Assembly: GCF_914271545.1 (NCBI RefSeq)
Contig: NZ_CAJZAH010000008.1
Span: 114,696 to 178,695, forward strand
Length of the DNA stretch: 64,000 bases
Origin: Cupriavidus respiraculi
GTDB taxonomy: Bacteria > Pseudomonadota > Gammaproteobacteria > Burkholderiales > Burkholderiaceae
Direction of reading: 5' to 3'
In this document: positions 1 to 8,871 of the stretch, piece after piece
How positions within the stretch are numbered: position 1 is the stretch's first letter
How the letters are laid out: the number at the start of each line of letters is the position of its first letter
The notes under the pieces: model-generated
Told to the model about the DNA's origin: nothing
What the model saw: the letters and a program-made list of their open reading frames with translations, nothing else
Databases searched by the model: none
Position numbers and translations under genes: made by a program

Positions 1-59
<59 letters not shown>

Positions 60-107
60 GACTCTATGGGGCGGAAGCGACAACGAAACGCATCAGTCCA
101 CCACTGA

Positions 108-543
108 TCGCGGCACGGTCGCTTCGGGTCGGGAAGAGACGATTGAGAAGCGGCAAACCAAGCTCTGGTGCGCACTGCGCCTTGCTGCACCCATAGGGGC
201 CGGCGAAAACAAGGCCTCGCGGGAAGCCCGCTACCCCTTCCGGTTCGATCCACTGGAAGCTCTGGACCCGCGGATCGTGCTTCCCAGCTCGGCGCTCAAT
301 ACCGATCATGTAATACGATGAACCAGGTCCGGCTAGTCCCGCCGTCTCGGTATCGCAATCTCATCGGCAGCGAGCTCCACTAATTCATTTCCCGACACCA
401 AAGATGGCCGTGGCAAGCGGCCCTGGGACGATCACGCGTTGCCGAAGGGAAGCGTAGCCGGCCCGATCCGAGCTGGTCTGTCGGAGGATCTTCGGTACGC
501 TTGCGGTACACCGATGCGTTTTTTCTGCTTACATTCAATTACG
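108..543. other. Non-coding or decayed stretch at the end of the left-hand element
   Basis: About 435 bases with no ORF I can support. Overlapping open frames of 60-90 codons exist on both strands but carry no recognisable motif, ribosome site or family resemblance. The stretch becomes AT-rich after about 510, approaching the tRNA-derived attachment site. It may contain the remains of element genes; nothing specific is seen. Confidence 0.4.
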
Positions 544-617
544 CTAAGTTATTGAAGTTAAAGTGTTTTGTATTGCGGAACGTTATTGCCAATTTCCTTT
601 GCGTATCAGTAACTTAG
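544..617. repeat. Separated inverted repeat beside the attachment site
   Basis: CTAAGTTA at 544-551 is matched by its exact reverse complement TAACTTAG at 610-617, in an AT-rich block ending 15 bases before the tRNA-derived repeat. Short repeated sites next to an attachment core are typical of integrase arm-type or excisionase binding sites. The match is seen; the role is inferred. Confidence 0.35.
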
Positions 618-631
618 TGATTTACAAGGGA

Positions 632-677
632 ATTTGTAATCATCAGGTGGCGGGTTCGAGTCCTGCAGCCGGCACCA
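632..677 (+). other. Attachment site: displaced 3' half of tRNA-Thr(UGU)
   Basis: The sequence runs from the anticodon loop (TTTGTAA, anticodon TGT) through the 3' anticodon strand, variable loop, an intact T-arm (GCGGG TTCGAGT CCTGC), the 3' acceptor strand AGCCGGC and ACCA. No D-arm or 5' acceptor strand precedes it; the bases before 632 do not pair with TCATC. This is the footprint of tyrosine-integrase insertion at an anticodon-loop site: the intact tRNA gene should lie to the left, outside the window, with the element between. The fragment is therefore a right-hand att site, not a functional tRNA. Confidence 0.8.
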
Positions 678-710
678 GATTCCCTTCCAACGCTTCCGAG
701 CGTTGCCTAG

Positions 711-748
711 AAAACCCCGCGCAGCCTTGCTCCGCGGGGTTTTTGTTT
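711..748 (+). terminator. Rho-independent terminator, probably the original tRNA-Thr terminator
   Basis: An 8-bp stem (ACCCCGCG at 714-721 with CGCGGGGT at 733-740) has an 11-base loop and is followed by TTTTGTTT. It sits 36 bases after the displaced tRNA 3' half, where the native tRNA gene would have ended. This supports the view that DNA right of 678 belonged to the chromosome before the left-hand element inserted. Confidence 0.8.
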
Positions 749-816
749 GCAACGTAGCCAAGCCATGTCGCATCGCACAAAGTCACCAAGCGCAGAAGTG
801 GGTGATTTCCCAAGTT

Positions 817-833
817 GTAACTTATCGTAACTT
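817..833. promoter_or_regulatory. Two direct GTAACTT repeats upstream of the defence operon
   Basis: GTAACTT occurs at 817-823 and 827-833, spaced ten bases start to start (one helical turn), with an AAGTT half-site just before the first. The same heptamer is present at 609-615 next to the attachment site. The repeats lie about 140 bases before the sigma-factor start, so they could be an operator for the operon or integrase/recombination accessory sites. No clear -35/-10 pair could be assigned in 749-972. Confidence 0.3.
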
Positions 834-972
834 GTGATGGAATCGAAAGATCGCTCTTCTGTCGGCCCTTGAGCAGCAACGGTCAGGGGCGGAATAGCGC
901 CGGTAGGGGACAGTGTTCTGTCGAATAGCGGTAACCCGTCCGCCGGGACGTCATAGATTATGTAGAAGACAG

Positions 973-3486
973 ATGAGCACTTGGGAGCCGGCAAAGCTGC
1001 ATCCAATGCTGAAGCTTGCGCTGAAAAGCGGCGTGACAGCCGCCGTGGCGTTCCAGCTTCGCAGGTCCGATTGCGCTAACGCGCGTGACGCAAATGGTGA
1101 CACGCCGCTAATGATCGCCGCAGCCAACGGCCATCTGGATGTCTGCAAGCTGCTTGTCGAAAACGGTGCGGATCCGTTAGCCACCGACCAGATGGGCGCG
1201 ACCGCCTACTCCAAAGCGCTAGCTTCCAAGAAATTGGACGTGGTCGAGTTACTCGCATCCATCGTGCAACAGTCGACGCCCGTGCCGGCACCCATGATCG
1301 TTCGCGGGGCGGAAAACCTATCCTGCGTTTCCGATTTCCCAAAAATTCCCTCGGCCGGGTATGTCGATATCCGTCCCAGTCTCGCTACGGAAGCCATCGC
1401 TCAGAGCATTGACGAGGGGGCAACGCAAGTTGGTTCGGCCACTTCCAACTTGATTGCTGATGAAGGGGAATTGTTCGGATGGGCCCCCGAGGAAATCTCT
1501 GCGATCCCTTCAAACGACGCTGTTTGTCGAGCGGTAGCGGAAGAGGAGCAGAAAGCGATCAGCCGGCATAAGCCGCAAGATAGCGATGCGGATTGGACGG
1601 ACGTGTCCTTTGACTTGCCCGAAGGGCAGGGTGTCTTCGTCCCCCAATCGGGCGATCTGTCACTCATCGCTGACCTCATCCATGAAGGTTTGGCCGTCGG
1701 GAGGTTGTCTTCTTCTTCAATCGCTGCTGCGTGCGATTCGCAATTTGGAGATGCAGGGAAAGATGTTGTTCCCCTGCTTATCGCCATCCTGCTTGATCTG
1801 CCCATCATCATTGACGCGGAAGACCTTTCGCCGAGACACGGAACTCCTGAGCCAAATGCTTTTGATGCAGACCTCGCCGCGGCCGCGCTTGCACGCCTGC
1901 AGGAGAGACTCAATAGCACCGCGGACCGCGTCGGTGCGTTGTACTTCCGTGATATCGGTGCGGTCGATCTGCTAACGCGCCAAGAGGAAGTTGCGACAGC
2001 TAAACGCATCGAAGCGGGGCTCAGGGACACAGTCCTTGCCTTATGTGATTGTCCATCGATCATTGCAGATTTACTAGCCGCAGCCGAACGCGTCGCCAAT
2101 GACGAAGCTCGCATCGATGAGCTCATTGATGGCCTGATCGATCTGGATGTCGGCGATGAGATATCTATTAGCGATGAGAATTACTTTCCGTCGGGCGTAA
2201 CGCGCGCAATTGACGACGAACGTGTCGATGAAGACGACGACTCCGCCGATGACTCTTCGTCGCAAGAACTCGTGGTGCTCAAGCAGAACGCGTTGGAAAT
2301 ATTTCGTGCAATCGCGCCGCACTTCGAAGCAATGGAACAGGCGCTGGAGAACGATGGATATGGATCCGCTCCATACGACCGCGCGCGCGACGCCATTCGC
2401 ACGGAGTTGGGCAAGATTCGCATTGCGAATCGCGCCGTGGCGCAACTGTGCGACACGTTGCATGGATGTGTCGTCCGGTGCAGCGAGCTGGAAAGCGAGA
2501 TCCGTCGCATTGCAGTGGATAAATGCGGCATCCCAGCCGCCGTCTTCGAGATGCATTTTGTCGGGAACGAGATCGGTCTCGACTGGTTTTCGAAGGCCAG
2601 TGCTGCGGGCGTACCGGACCAGCAACTGCTCAAGCGCCAAGCCCCTGCTTTGCTGGAACTACGGCAACAACTTGTTGCTTTGCAGTCCAAGGTGAGACTG
2701 CCACTAAGGGAGCTCAAGAACGTTCACGCCAGGGTGCAGGCGAGCGAATCGCGCACGCTACGAGCAAAGCATGAGATGACAAACGCCAACTTGCGGCTTG
2801 TCGTCTCGATTGCAAAGAAGTATTCGACCTCCGGCCTCGATTTCCTTGATGTTGTTCAGGAGGGGAATATTGGTTTGATGAAAGCCGTGGACAAGTTCGA
2901 GTATCGACGCGGCTTCAAGTTCTCTACTTACGCCACCTGGTGGATCCGGCAAGCAATCACGCGCGCAATTTCGGATCAGGCTCGGACGATTCGCGTTCCA
3001 GTGCACATGATGGAGTCGATCAACCGCTTGAATCGCATCTCCCGACAGATCGAGCAGCGTACGGGTTCCTTGCCCAATGTGACGACTCTTGCCAGAGAGC
3101 TGGATGCTTCCGAGGATAAGGTCCAGCAGTACCTCCGGATTGCTGGGGGGGAGCCTACGTCTCTGGACATTAGTTCGGATGGCGCAATTGAGGAGAGCAT
3201 TGGCGATGGCTTGATGGACCCTTCTCCCACTCCCGAACAATCCCTGTTCAAAGCCCAGATGGCTCAAGCGATCGACTACGCCCTCTCCAACCTGCCGCCG
3301 CGATCGGCGAAAGTCTTGAAGCTGCGATTCGGACTCGAGACGAAGACCGATTTCACCTTGGAGGAGGTTGGGAGATTGTTCGATGTCACGCGCGAGCGCA
3401 TTCGGCAGATAGAGAGCAAGGCGCTACGCACATTGAAGCATCCCAATCGGTCCACCGCCTTAGCCGCTTTTCTGGACGCAGATTGA
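973..3486 (+). CDS. Ankyrin-repeat, RpoD-type sigma-70 factor
   Basis: Encodes 837 aa. Residues about 41-96 form two to three ankyrin repeats ([21 protein letters not shown] followed by a second helical pair). A sigma 1.1-like segment lies near 230-300, region 1.2 starts near 318 ([17 protein letters not shown]), an acidic non-conserved insert lies near 410-430, regions 2-3 start near 600 ([33 protein letters not shown]) and region 4 spans about 768-826 with the helix [10 protein letters not shown]. The DNA-contacting parts match housekeeping RpoD closely, so it should recognise ordinary -10/-35 promoters. ATG at 973 is preferred over 913 because ankyrin homology begins soon after it. It is first in the operon, 40 nt before the ATPase gene. 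It is not the chromosomal rpoD: it is longer, carries ankyrin repeats and sits in an island. Sigma identity is certain; its job with the defence genes is inferred. Confidence 0.9.
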   Translation: MSTWEPAKLHPMLKLALKSGVTAAVAFQLRRSDCANARDANGDTPLMIAAANGHLDVCKLLVENGADPLATDQMGATAYSKALASKKLDVVELLASIVQQSTPVPAPMIVRGAENLSCVSDFPKIPSAGYVDIRPSLATEAIAQSIDEGATQVGSATSNLIADEGELFGWAPEEISAIPSNDAVCRAVAEEEQKAISRHKPQDSDADWTDVSFDLPEGQGVFVPQSGDLSLIADLIHEGLAVGRLSSSSIAAACDSQFGDAGKDVVPLLIAILLDLPIIIDAEDLSPRHGTPEPNAFDADLAAAALARLQERLNSTADRVGALYFRDIGAVDLLTRQEEVATAKRIEAGLRDTVLALCDCPSIIADLLAAAERVANDEARIDELIDGLIDLDVGDEISISDENYFPSGVTRAIDDERVDEDDDSADDSSSQELVVLKQNALEIFRAIAPHFEAMEQALENDGYGSAPYDRARDAIRTELGKIRIANRAVAQLCDTLHGCVVRCSELESEIRRIAVDKCGIPAAVFEMHFVGNEIGLDWFSKASAAGVPDQQLLKRQAPALLELRQQLVALQSKVRLPLRELKNVHARVQASESRTLRAKHEMTNANLRLVVSIAKKYSTSGLDFLDVVQEGNIGLMKAVDKFEYRRGFKFSTYATWWIRQAITRAISDQARTIRVPVHMMESINRLNRISRQIEQRTGSLPNVTTLARELDASEDKVQQYLRIAGGEPTSLDISSDGAIEESIGDGLMDPSPTPEQSLFKAQMAQAIDYALSNLPPRSAKVLKLRFGLETKTDFTLEEVGRLFDVTRERIRQIESKALRTLKHPNRSTALAAFLDAD

Positions 3487-3526
3487 GTGCGGCGTCTTGA
3501 TAGATAGAAAGAGCCAACACTAAAAG

Positions 3527-5032
3527 ATGGAAACATCGACGAAGTCTGCCCCGCCTCCGTTCTCCCGCCATGCTCCACCGAAGGCGGCGGCCATGATTGA
3601 AGCGCTCCGCGGGTTAGGTTACAGCACGGCAACTGCTTTGGCGGATATCGTCGATAACAGCATTGCCGCCGATGCGACTCACGTCGCAATCCGGTTCGAA
3701 TGGGCCGGCGGCGAAAGTCGGGTTTCCATTCAGGACGACGGTAGCGGTATGAATGCCGAGGCGATCGACAAGGCCATGCGCCTAGGAGAGCGCAATCCGC
3801 TTGAGGAGCGTGCGGCGGCTGATCTCGGCCGATTCGGGCTTGGCCTGAAAACCGCATCGTTCTCCCAATGCCGACGGCTGACCGTCGCATCTTGTGGACA
3901 GGATGGTTTTCACTGTCTGCGGTGGGATCTCGATGTGTTGGCAAAATCCACTGGCGACGGATGGTACTTGCTTGAGGGGCCATCACCAGGATCGGAGCCT
4001 TGGTTAGAGCCTGTCAAAGAAGCACGGCACGGCACACTCGTGCTATGGGAAAGTCTCGATCGAATCGTGACGGACGGCTTCAAAGAACAGGACTTCCTCG
4101 AACTCATCGATCGCGTAGAGCTGCACCTGTCGATGGTTTTCCATCGCTACCTCGAAGGCACGCGTCCATCTCTGAAAATCACTATCAACGGCAAGCGACT
4201 GGTGCCTTGGGACCCGTTCCTCGCTGGCCATCCTGCCAAAGCATGGGAATCGCCCCTTTCGCGCTCACCACACGGGAACGGCGTCGAGGCGAAGTGCCAT
4301 GTGCTGCCGCACAAGGACAGGCTGAGTCCCAAGGAATATGAAGATGCGCAGGGACCCGATGGCTGGACGTCGCAGCAGGGCTTCTACGTCTATCGGAATC
4401 GGCGCCTGTTGGTGGCCGGGAGCTGGCTCGGACTTGGCCAGGGGCGCTCATGGACGAAGGATGAAGCGCATCGACTTGCCCGTATCCGGCTGGACATTCC
4501 GAACTCTGCTGATGCAGATTGGAAGATCGATATCCGCAAGTCAACGGCTCGCCCACCCGTGGCGCTGCGGGCTTGGTTGATCCAACTCGCCGAGAACACA
4601 CGCTCGCGTGCGCGTCGGGCCTTCGTGCATCGGGGTATGGGGCCTCGTACCGCAGACAACAAGCCTGTGGAACAAGCCTGGCGCGCTGAACACTTCGCCG
4701 GCGGAATGCGATATCGGATCGATCTCGACCACGCGGCTGTGCGCGGAGTCCTCGACGAAGCAGGAGGCTTGCTGCCCCAAGTGAAAGCGATGCTGAGGGT
4801 CATCGAGGAGACCATCCCCGTTCAGCGTATCTGGCTAGATACGGCCGAGAACCGGGAAAGTCCGCGGACCGGGTTTGGCGGCTCGCCTCCAGAAGAAGTT
4901 GCAGACGTTTTGCGAGTGCTATTCCGCACCATGGTTCAGCACAAGGGGATGTCTGTCGAGATGGCGCGCGAGCGGCTCCTGCATACAGATCCCTTCTGTA
5001 ACTACCCGCAACTGATATCGACCCTGTCGTAG
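3527..5032 (+). CDS. GHKL (MutL/MORC-like) ATPase of a defence module
   Basis: Encodes 501 aa. The Bergerat-fold ATP site is plain: N-box ALADIVDNSIA (residues 37-47, Asn44), G1 box DDGSGM (70-75) and G2 box GRFGLGLKTAS (101-111). Asp40 occupies the usual catalytic Glu position, which I believe is common in this subfamily. The middle resembles the S5/transducer half of HATPase_c_3 proteins; the C-terminal part is unassigned. In MutL and MORC proteins ATP binding closes a dimer clamp around DNA, and a similar clamp is the likely role here, possibly with the neighbouring Z1 protein and nuclease. It is 40 nt after the sigma gene and 21 nt before the Z1 gene. Family assignment is strong, mechanism is inferred. 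Confidence 0.9.
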   Translation: METSTKSAPPPFSRHAPPKAAAMIEALRGLGYSTATALADIVDNSIAADATHVAIRFEWAGGESRVSIQDDGSGMNAEAIDKAMRLGERNPLEERAAADLGRFGLGLKTASFSQCRRLTVASCGQDGFHCLRWDLDVLAKSTGDGWYLLEGPSPGSEPWLEPVKEARHGTLVLWESLDRIVTDGFKEQDFLELIDRVELHLSMVFHRYLEGTRPSLKITINGKRLVPWDPFLAGHPAKAWESPLSRSPHGNGVEAKCHVLPHKDRLSPKEYEDAQGPDGWTSQQGFYVYRNRRLLVAGSWLGLGQGRSWTKDEAHRLARIRLDIPNSADADWKIDIRKSTARPPVALRAWLIQLAENTRSRARRAFVHRGMGPRTADNKPVEQAWRAEHFAGGMRYRIDLDHAAVRGVLDEAGGLLPQVKAMLRVIEETIPVQRIWLDTAENRESPRTGFGGSPPEEVADVLRVLFRTMVQHKGMSVEMARERLLHTDPFCNYPQLISTLS

Positions 5033-5053
5033 CGACGGGTTGGAAGGCATCCA

Positions 5054-7879
5054 ATGCTCAACGAAGCGAACAGCCTGAATGTACTGAAAGTCGTCCAGAT
5101 GCTCTTGCAGGAAGAGCAGGACAAGTCCTGCATCACGCCGGCAGTGATCGAGCAGAAGATTTCGCTCGCCTTGATGCTCAACCGCGGCTGGGTGGAGGGT
5201 CTGGATCGCGAATGGGTCGTGGAAGAGCTGATTCGCCGGTTCAGTGTCTGGATTGGCAAGGATACGTCGCTCGTCGATAACGTTGGTCACAAGCCATGGC
5301 TGACTCCCGAGCGGAAGAATAACTGGCGCTATTGGCAACGCTATCGTGAATGGCAGGAGGCGAAGCTGCCTTGGTCGGCCATTGACGGCCTTGATGCTTC
5401 GACCGACGATGTACTGGGTTCGCTCGAGGATCCTCTTCGTCCCGGAAGCTGGGACCGTCGTGGCTTGGTAGTCGGGCACGTGCAGTCGGGGAAGACCGGA
5501 AACTACACGGGTCTGATCAGCAAGGCTGCGGATGCAGGCTACAAGATCATCGTGGTCCTCGCCGGCATGCATAACAACCTGCGGTCGCAAACGCAGATGC
5601 GACTCGACGAAGGCTTCCTTGGTTATGCCACCAGCGCCTTCCAGGATGGAGCACTTAACGTCATCGGAGTGGGGGTGATTGACGGCGACCCTGCAATTCG
5701 GCCGAACTACGCGACCAATCGATCGGATAACGGGGATTTCAGCGCAAAGGTTGCCAAGAATTTGGGCATCACACCCGAGCAGCGCCCCTGGCTCTTCGTC
5801 ATCAAGAAGAACAAGTCGGTCTTGCAGCGACTGCTGCATTGGATCACCAGTCATGTTGCGAATGCATCGGATCCAGATACGGGGCGCCGCATCGTTACGA
5901 ACCTTCCCCTGCTCGTCATCGACGATGAGGCGGATCACGCGTCTGTGGATACGGGCGAGCAGCTGATTGGCGAGGATGGCGTCCCTGATCCCGAGCATCA
6001 GCCTACAGCAATCAACAGCCTGATACGCAGGATCCTGCATGCCTTCACAAGAAAGGCGTACGTGGGCTACACGGCCACTCCTTTTGCCAACATCTTCATT
6101 CACGAGCGTGGTGCTACGCATGACGAGGGCCGGGACCTGTTTCCGTCGAGCTTCATTGTGAATCTCGGAGCCCCGTCCAACTACATTGGTCCGACGAAGG
6201 TATTCGGGCTTGCAGGGCCAGATGGGCGGGAGGGCGGCTTGCCGCTGGTGCGAGTGGTTTCCGATCACTGCTCCGAGGATGGCAAGTCAGGTTGGATGCC
6301 GGTTTCTCACAAGGCAACCTATCGTCCGCATGACCCCTCAACCGAGTCGGGCTTGCCCGAGTCTCTCGCCGAGGCGATCGATGCGTTCATCCTCACCTGT
6401 GCGATTCGCCAACTGAGAGGTCAAGGAGGGGAGCACTCCTCCATGCTCGTACACGTGACGAGATTCAATGCCGTGCAACAGGTGGTCCATCAATGCATCG
6501 ACAGCTATGTGCGCCACATGCGCCAGCGCGTGTTGCGACAGATTGGGAGTGAACCCATCCTGGCGCGGTTGAAAGACCTCTGGCGGAACGACTTCGTGCC
6601 GACCACAGAGGCAATGGCTGCATCGTCTCTGTCAGCCACCGGTACGAGCGAGACCTGGGAACACATCGTAGAAGCTCTGCCCGTTGTCCTGGAAGCTATC
6701 AGTGTTCGGATGATCAATGGCACGGCCAAGGATGCGCTCGATTACGCAGATAGTGCGACCGGGCTGAAAGTGATTGCCGTGGGCGGGGACAAGCTTGCGC
6801 GCGGGCTTACTCTCGAAGGCCTTTGCACCAGCTATTTCCTCCGGGCGTCTCGCATGTATGACACGCTGATGCAGATGGGGCGCTGGTTCGGGTACCGCCC
6901 TGGCTACCTGGATGTGTGCCGGCTCTATACGACTAGTGAGCTGGTGGAGTGGTTCGAACACATCGCAGATGCTGCGGAGGAGTTGAGGGAAGAGTTCGAC
7001 GAGATGGTGGCTAGCGGTGGAAAGCCGATTGATTTCGGCCTAAAGGTCAAGTCCCATCCGGTGCTCATGGTGACCTCTCGCTTGAAAATGCGCTCGGCCA
7101 AATCGCTTTACCTATCGTTTAGCGGGAGCGTCGTGGAAACCGTGACTCTCTTCCGAGATCCCGTAAAGCATAAAAGCAATCTGGACGCGTTCCGTCGTCT
7201 ATCCGCGACGCTAGGCCCGTCGCGAGGGAAGCCCTCTCAGAAGCGAAATGGCACGACGGAGTCTTGGGCTGCGGCCATGTGGAAAGACGTGTCCTGGGAG
7301 GCTGTGGTCGCCTTCCTGCAGGACTACGAGACTCATCCTGAAGCCCTTAAAGTAAACTCGCGAGTGATTGCAGAGTTCGTCGCCGCGATGGCAAGAGCGG
7401 GTGAGTTGACGTCTTGGACGGTTGCAGTGATCGGAGGTAGTGTGAACGAGCGAGTGGAGGAGGTTGGAGGACAACCTGTCCCGCGAATGGTGCGTACGGC
7501 GAAACCAAAGCACGACGATCGCTATTCAATCGGCCGCCTGCTGTCACCGAGGGACGAAGGTCTCGATATCGAAGAGACCGCTTGGCTTTCGGCTTTGAAT
7601 GCTACTCGCAAAAAGTGGCACAAGGATCCCGGAAGAAACTCCAGCACCGAAGCACCGACTGTGCCAAGCGGCATATCGCTGCGAGCTGCGCGTCGTCCTG
7701 AAACGGCACTATTGCTACTTTATCTGCTAGACCCGGAAGAATCGAAGGTCGATTCATTGAAGGGCAAGGGGCCGGTGATTGCGTTCGGCATCAGCTTCCC
7801 TGGCAGCGAATCTGGCACCAAGGTGGAATACAAGGTGAACAATGTCCTCTGGGAGCAGCAGTATGGCGCTTCAGAGTAA
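5054..7879 (+). CDS. Z1-domain superfamily II helicase-like ATPase
   Basis: Encodes 941 aa. Walker A is GHVQSGKT (residues 141-148), the Walker B/DEAD-type motif is LLVIDDEADHA (286-296), motif III-like GYTATPF is at 338-344, the Z1 signature GGDKLARG is at 577-584, and an arginine-finger motif QMGRWFGYRPGY lies near 606. These are the hallmarks of the Z1 (PF10593-type) proteins found next to predicted restriction genes. The protein probably translocates on or remodels DNA during recognition of foreign DNA. Its 3' end overlaps the next gene by 17 bases, which suggests translational coupling. The C-terminal 250 residues carry no motif I recognise. Confidence 0.92.
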   Translation: MLNEANSLNVLKVVQMLLQEEQDKSCITPAVIEQKISLALMLNRGWVEGLDREWVVEELIRRFSVWIGKDTSLVDNVGHKPWLTPERKNNWRYWQRYREWQEAKLPWSAIDGLDASTDDVLGSLEDPLRPGSWDRRGLVVGHVQSGKTGNYTGLISKAADAGYKIIVVLAGMHNNLRSQTQMRLDEGFLGYATSAFQDGALNVIGVGVIDGDPAIRPNYATNRSDNGDFSAKVAKNLGITPEQRPWLFVIKKNKSVLQRLLHWITSHVANASDPDTGRRIVTNLPLLVIDDEADHASVDTGEQLIGEDGVPDPEHQPTAINSLIRRILHAFTRKAYVGYTATPFANIFIHERGATHDEGRDLFPSSFIVNLGAPSNYIGPTKVFGLAGPDGREGGLPLVRVVSDHCSEDGKSGWMPVSHKATYRPHDPSTESGLPESLAEAIDAFILTCAIRQLRGQGGEHSSMLVHVTRFNAVQQVVHQCIDSYVRHMRQRVLRQIGSEPILARLKDLWRNDFVPTTEAMAASSLSATGTSETWEHIVEALPVVLEAISVRMINGTAKDALDYADSATGLKVIAVGGDKLARGLTLEGLCTSYFLRASRMYDTLMQMGRWFGYRPGYLDVCRLYTTSELVEWFEHIADAAEELREEFDEMVASGGKPIDFGLKVKSHPVLMVTSRLKMRSAKSLYLSFSGSVVETVTLFRDPVKHKSNLDAFRRLSATLGPSRGKPSQKRNGTTESWAAAMWKDVSWEAVVAFLQDYETHPEALKVNSRVIAEFVAAMARAGELTSWTVAVIGGSVNERVEEVGGQPVPRMVRTAKPKHDDRYSIGRLLSPRDEGLDIEETAWLSALNATRKKWHKDPGRNSSTEAPTVPSGISLRAARRPETALLLLYLLDPEESKVDSLKGKGPVIAFGISFPGSESGTKVEYKVNNVLWEQQYGASE

Positions 7880-8870
7880 GTCTGAGATTGCTCTTGCCTG
7901 GCGCGCGTTGTCCGATACGGGGCAGCAATCCGGCTGGCGGTGCATCCCCATTTCGACGGCCGGCACCGTCGGCGCCCTTGCGGGCCGACACTTTCCAGAT
8001 AACGCGGAGGCGATCCTCGTTGGATTTCGTACGCTGAGCCAAGCAAACAGTGCAGCGTTTCCCAAGGGCAATGGGTTTCGTGTGGAGCGCGCAGAGCTAG
8101 AAGCTGATGGAAAGACCTGGGTCGCGTTGATTCGCGAAGCGTCGGCCTCGCTCGATATGTTCACGTTGATGGCGGAGGACGTATCGTCCGTGCTCGCCTC
8201 TCGCGGAGCGGCTCACGATGGTGCTCTCTTTCAAGCTTTCTTGGGCCGCATTCGCGCGTGGCAATCGTTCATGAAGAACGGTGATCTGGCGCTAGGTCCG
8301 GAAGCGGAACTTGGGTTGGCAGGTGAACTCACTTGCCTCAATCAACTGTTGGCGAACGGTGTTCCAGCGCAAATTGCTTTGAACGCTTGGGTGGGTCCCT
8401 TGGACGGGCTTCAAGACTTCGAACTTGGCTCGGGTGCAATCGAGGTGAAGAGCACGCTAGCAATCGCCGGTTTCCCGGCGAAGATCCTCTCGCTTGAGCA
8501 ACTCGACGACTCTGTTCGGCAACCGCTTTACGTGTGCGCATGTCGATTCCGGCCATGCGAAGAAGGTATGACATTGCCGATGCTGGTGAAGACGCTTGAA
8601 GACGCACTGGCCGAGGCCGGTGCATCTGTGGCGGATCTCCGTGTCGCGCTGCTTCATGCAGGATACCTTGATTCGCAGGCCGACCGATATGTACGCAAGC
8701 TCGCCAACGTATCGTGCGATTTCCGACTGGTGACCGACGGGTTTCCTCGGCTCACGCCTGGTACGGTGCCCCCAGGCGTACGCGCCGCTCGTTACGACAT
8801 TGACCTGGACCAAGTGGTAGGGGACACGACTCCGATCACCCAGATGCTTTCAATCCTTATGGGGCGGTGA
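7863..8870 (+). CDS. PD-(D/E)XK nuclease-fold protein (DUF4420 type)
   Basis: Encodes 335 aa. A helix with GLAGEL (Glu155) precedes the core, and the active-site pattern is Asp181/Asp185, then GAIEVKST with Glu194 and Lys196, followed by a QLDDS helix. This fits the PF14390 proteins that accompany Z1 and AIPR genes and predicts a metal-dependent DNA endonuclease. ATG 7863 is preferred over 7842 because GGGAGCAG stands just before it; the start lies inside the end of the Z1 gene. The stop is followed after one base by the AIPR start, so the products are probably made together. Family assignment is good; nuclease activity is inferred from the intact residues. Confidence 0.85.
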   Translation: MALQSKSEIALAWRALSDTGQQSGWRCIPISTAGTVGALAGRHFPDNAEAILVGFRTLSQANSAAFPKGNGFRVERAELEADGKTWVALIREASASLDMFTLMAEDVSSVLASRGAAHDGALFQAFLGRIRAWQSFMKNGDLALGPEAELGLAGELTCLNQLLANGVPAQIALNAWVGPLDGLQDFELGSGAIEVKSTLAIAGFPAKILSLEQLDDSVRQPLYVCACRFRPCEEGMTLPMLVKTLEDALAEAGASVADLRVALLHAGYLDSQADRYVRKLANVSCDFRLVTDGFPRLTPGTVPPGVRAARYDIDLDQVVGDTTPITQMLSILMGR

Positions 8871-8871
8871 G

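Noticed and set aside
563-757. ORF covering the tRNA fragment and terminator
   Set aside because: The sequence is explained by the tRNA-Thr 3' half and its hairpin; no ribosome site or motif.
973-3486. Reading the sigma factor as the chromosomal rpoD
   Set aside because: It is 837 aa with ankyrin repeats, sits in a low-GC defence island and is transcribed with the ATPase operon; the housekeeping copy is expected elsewhere beside dnaG.
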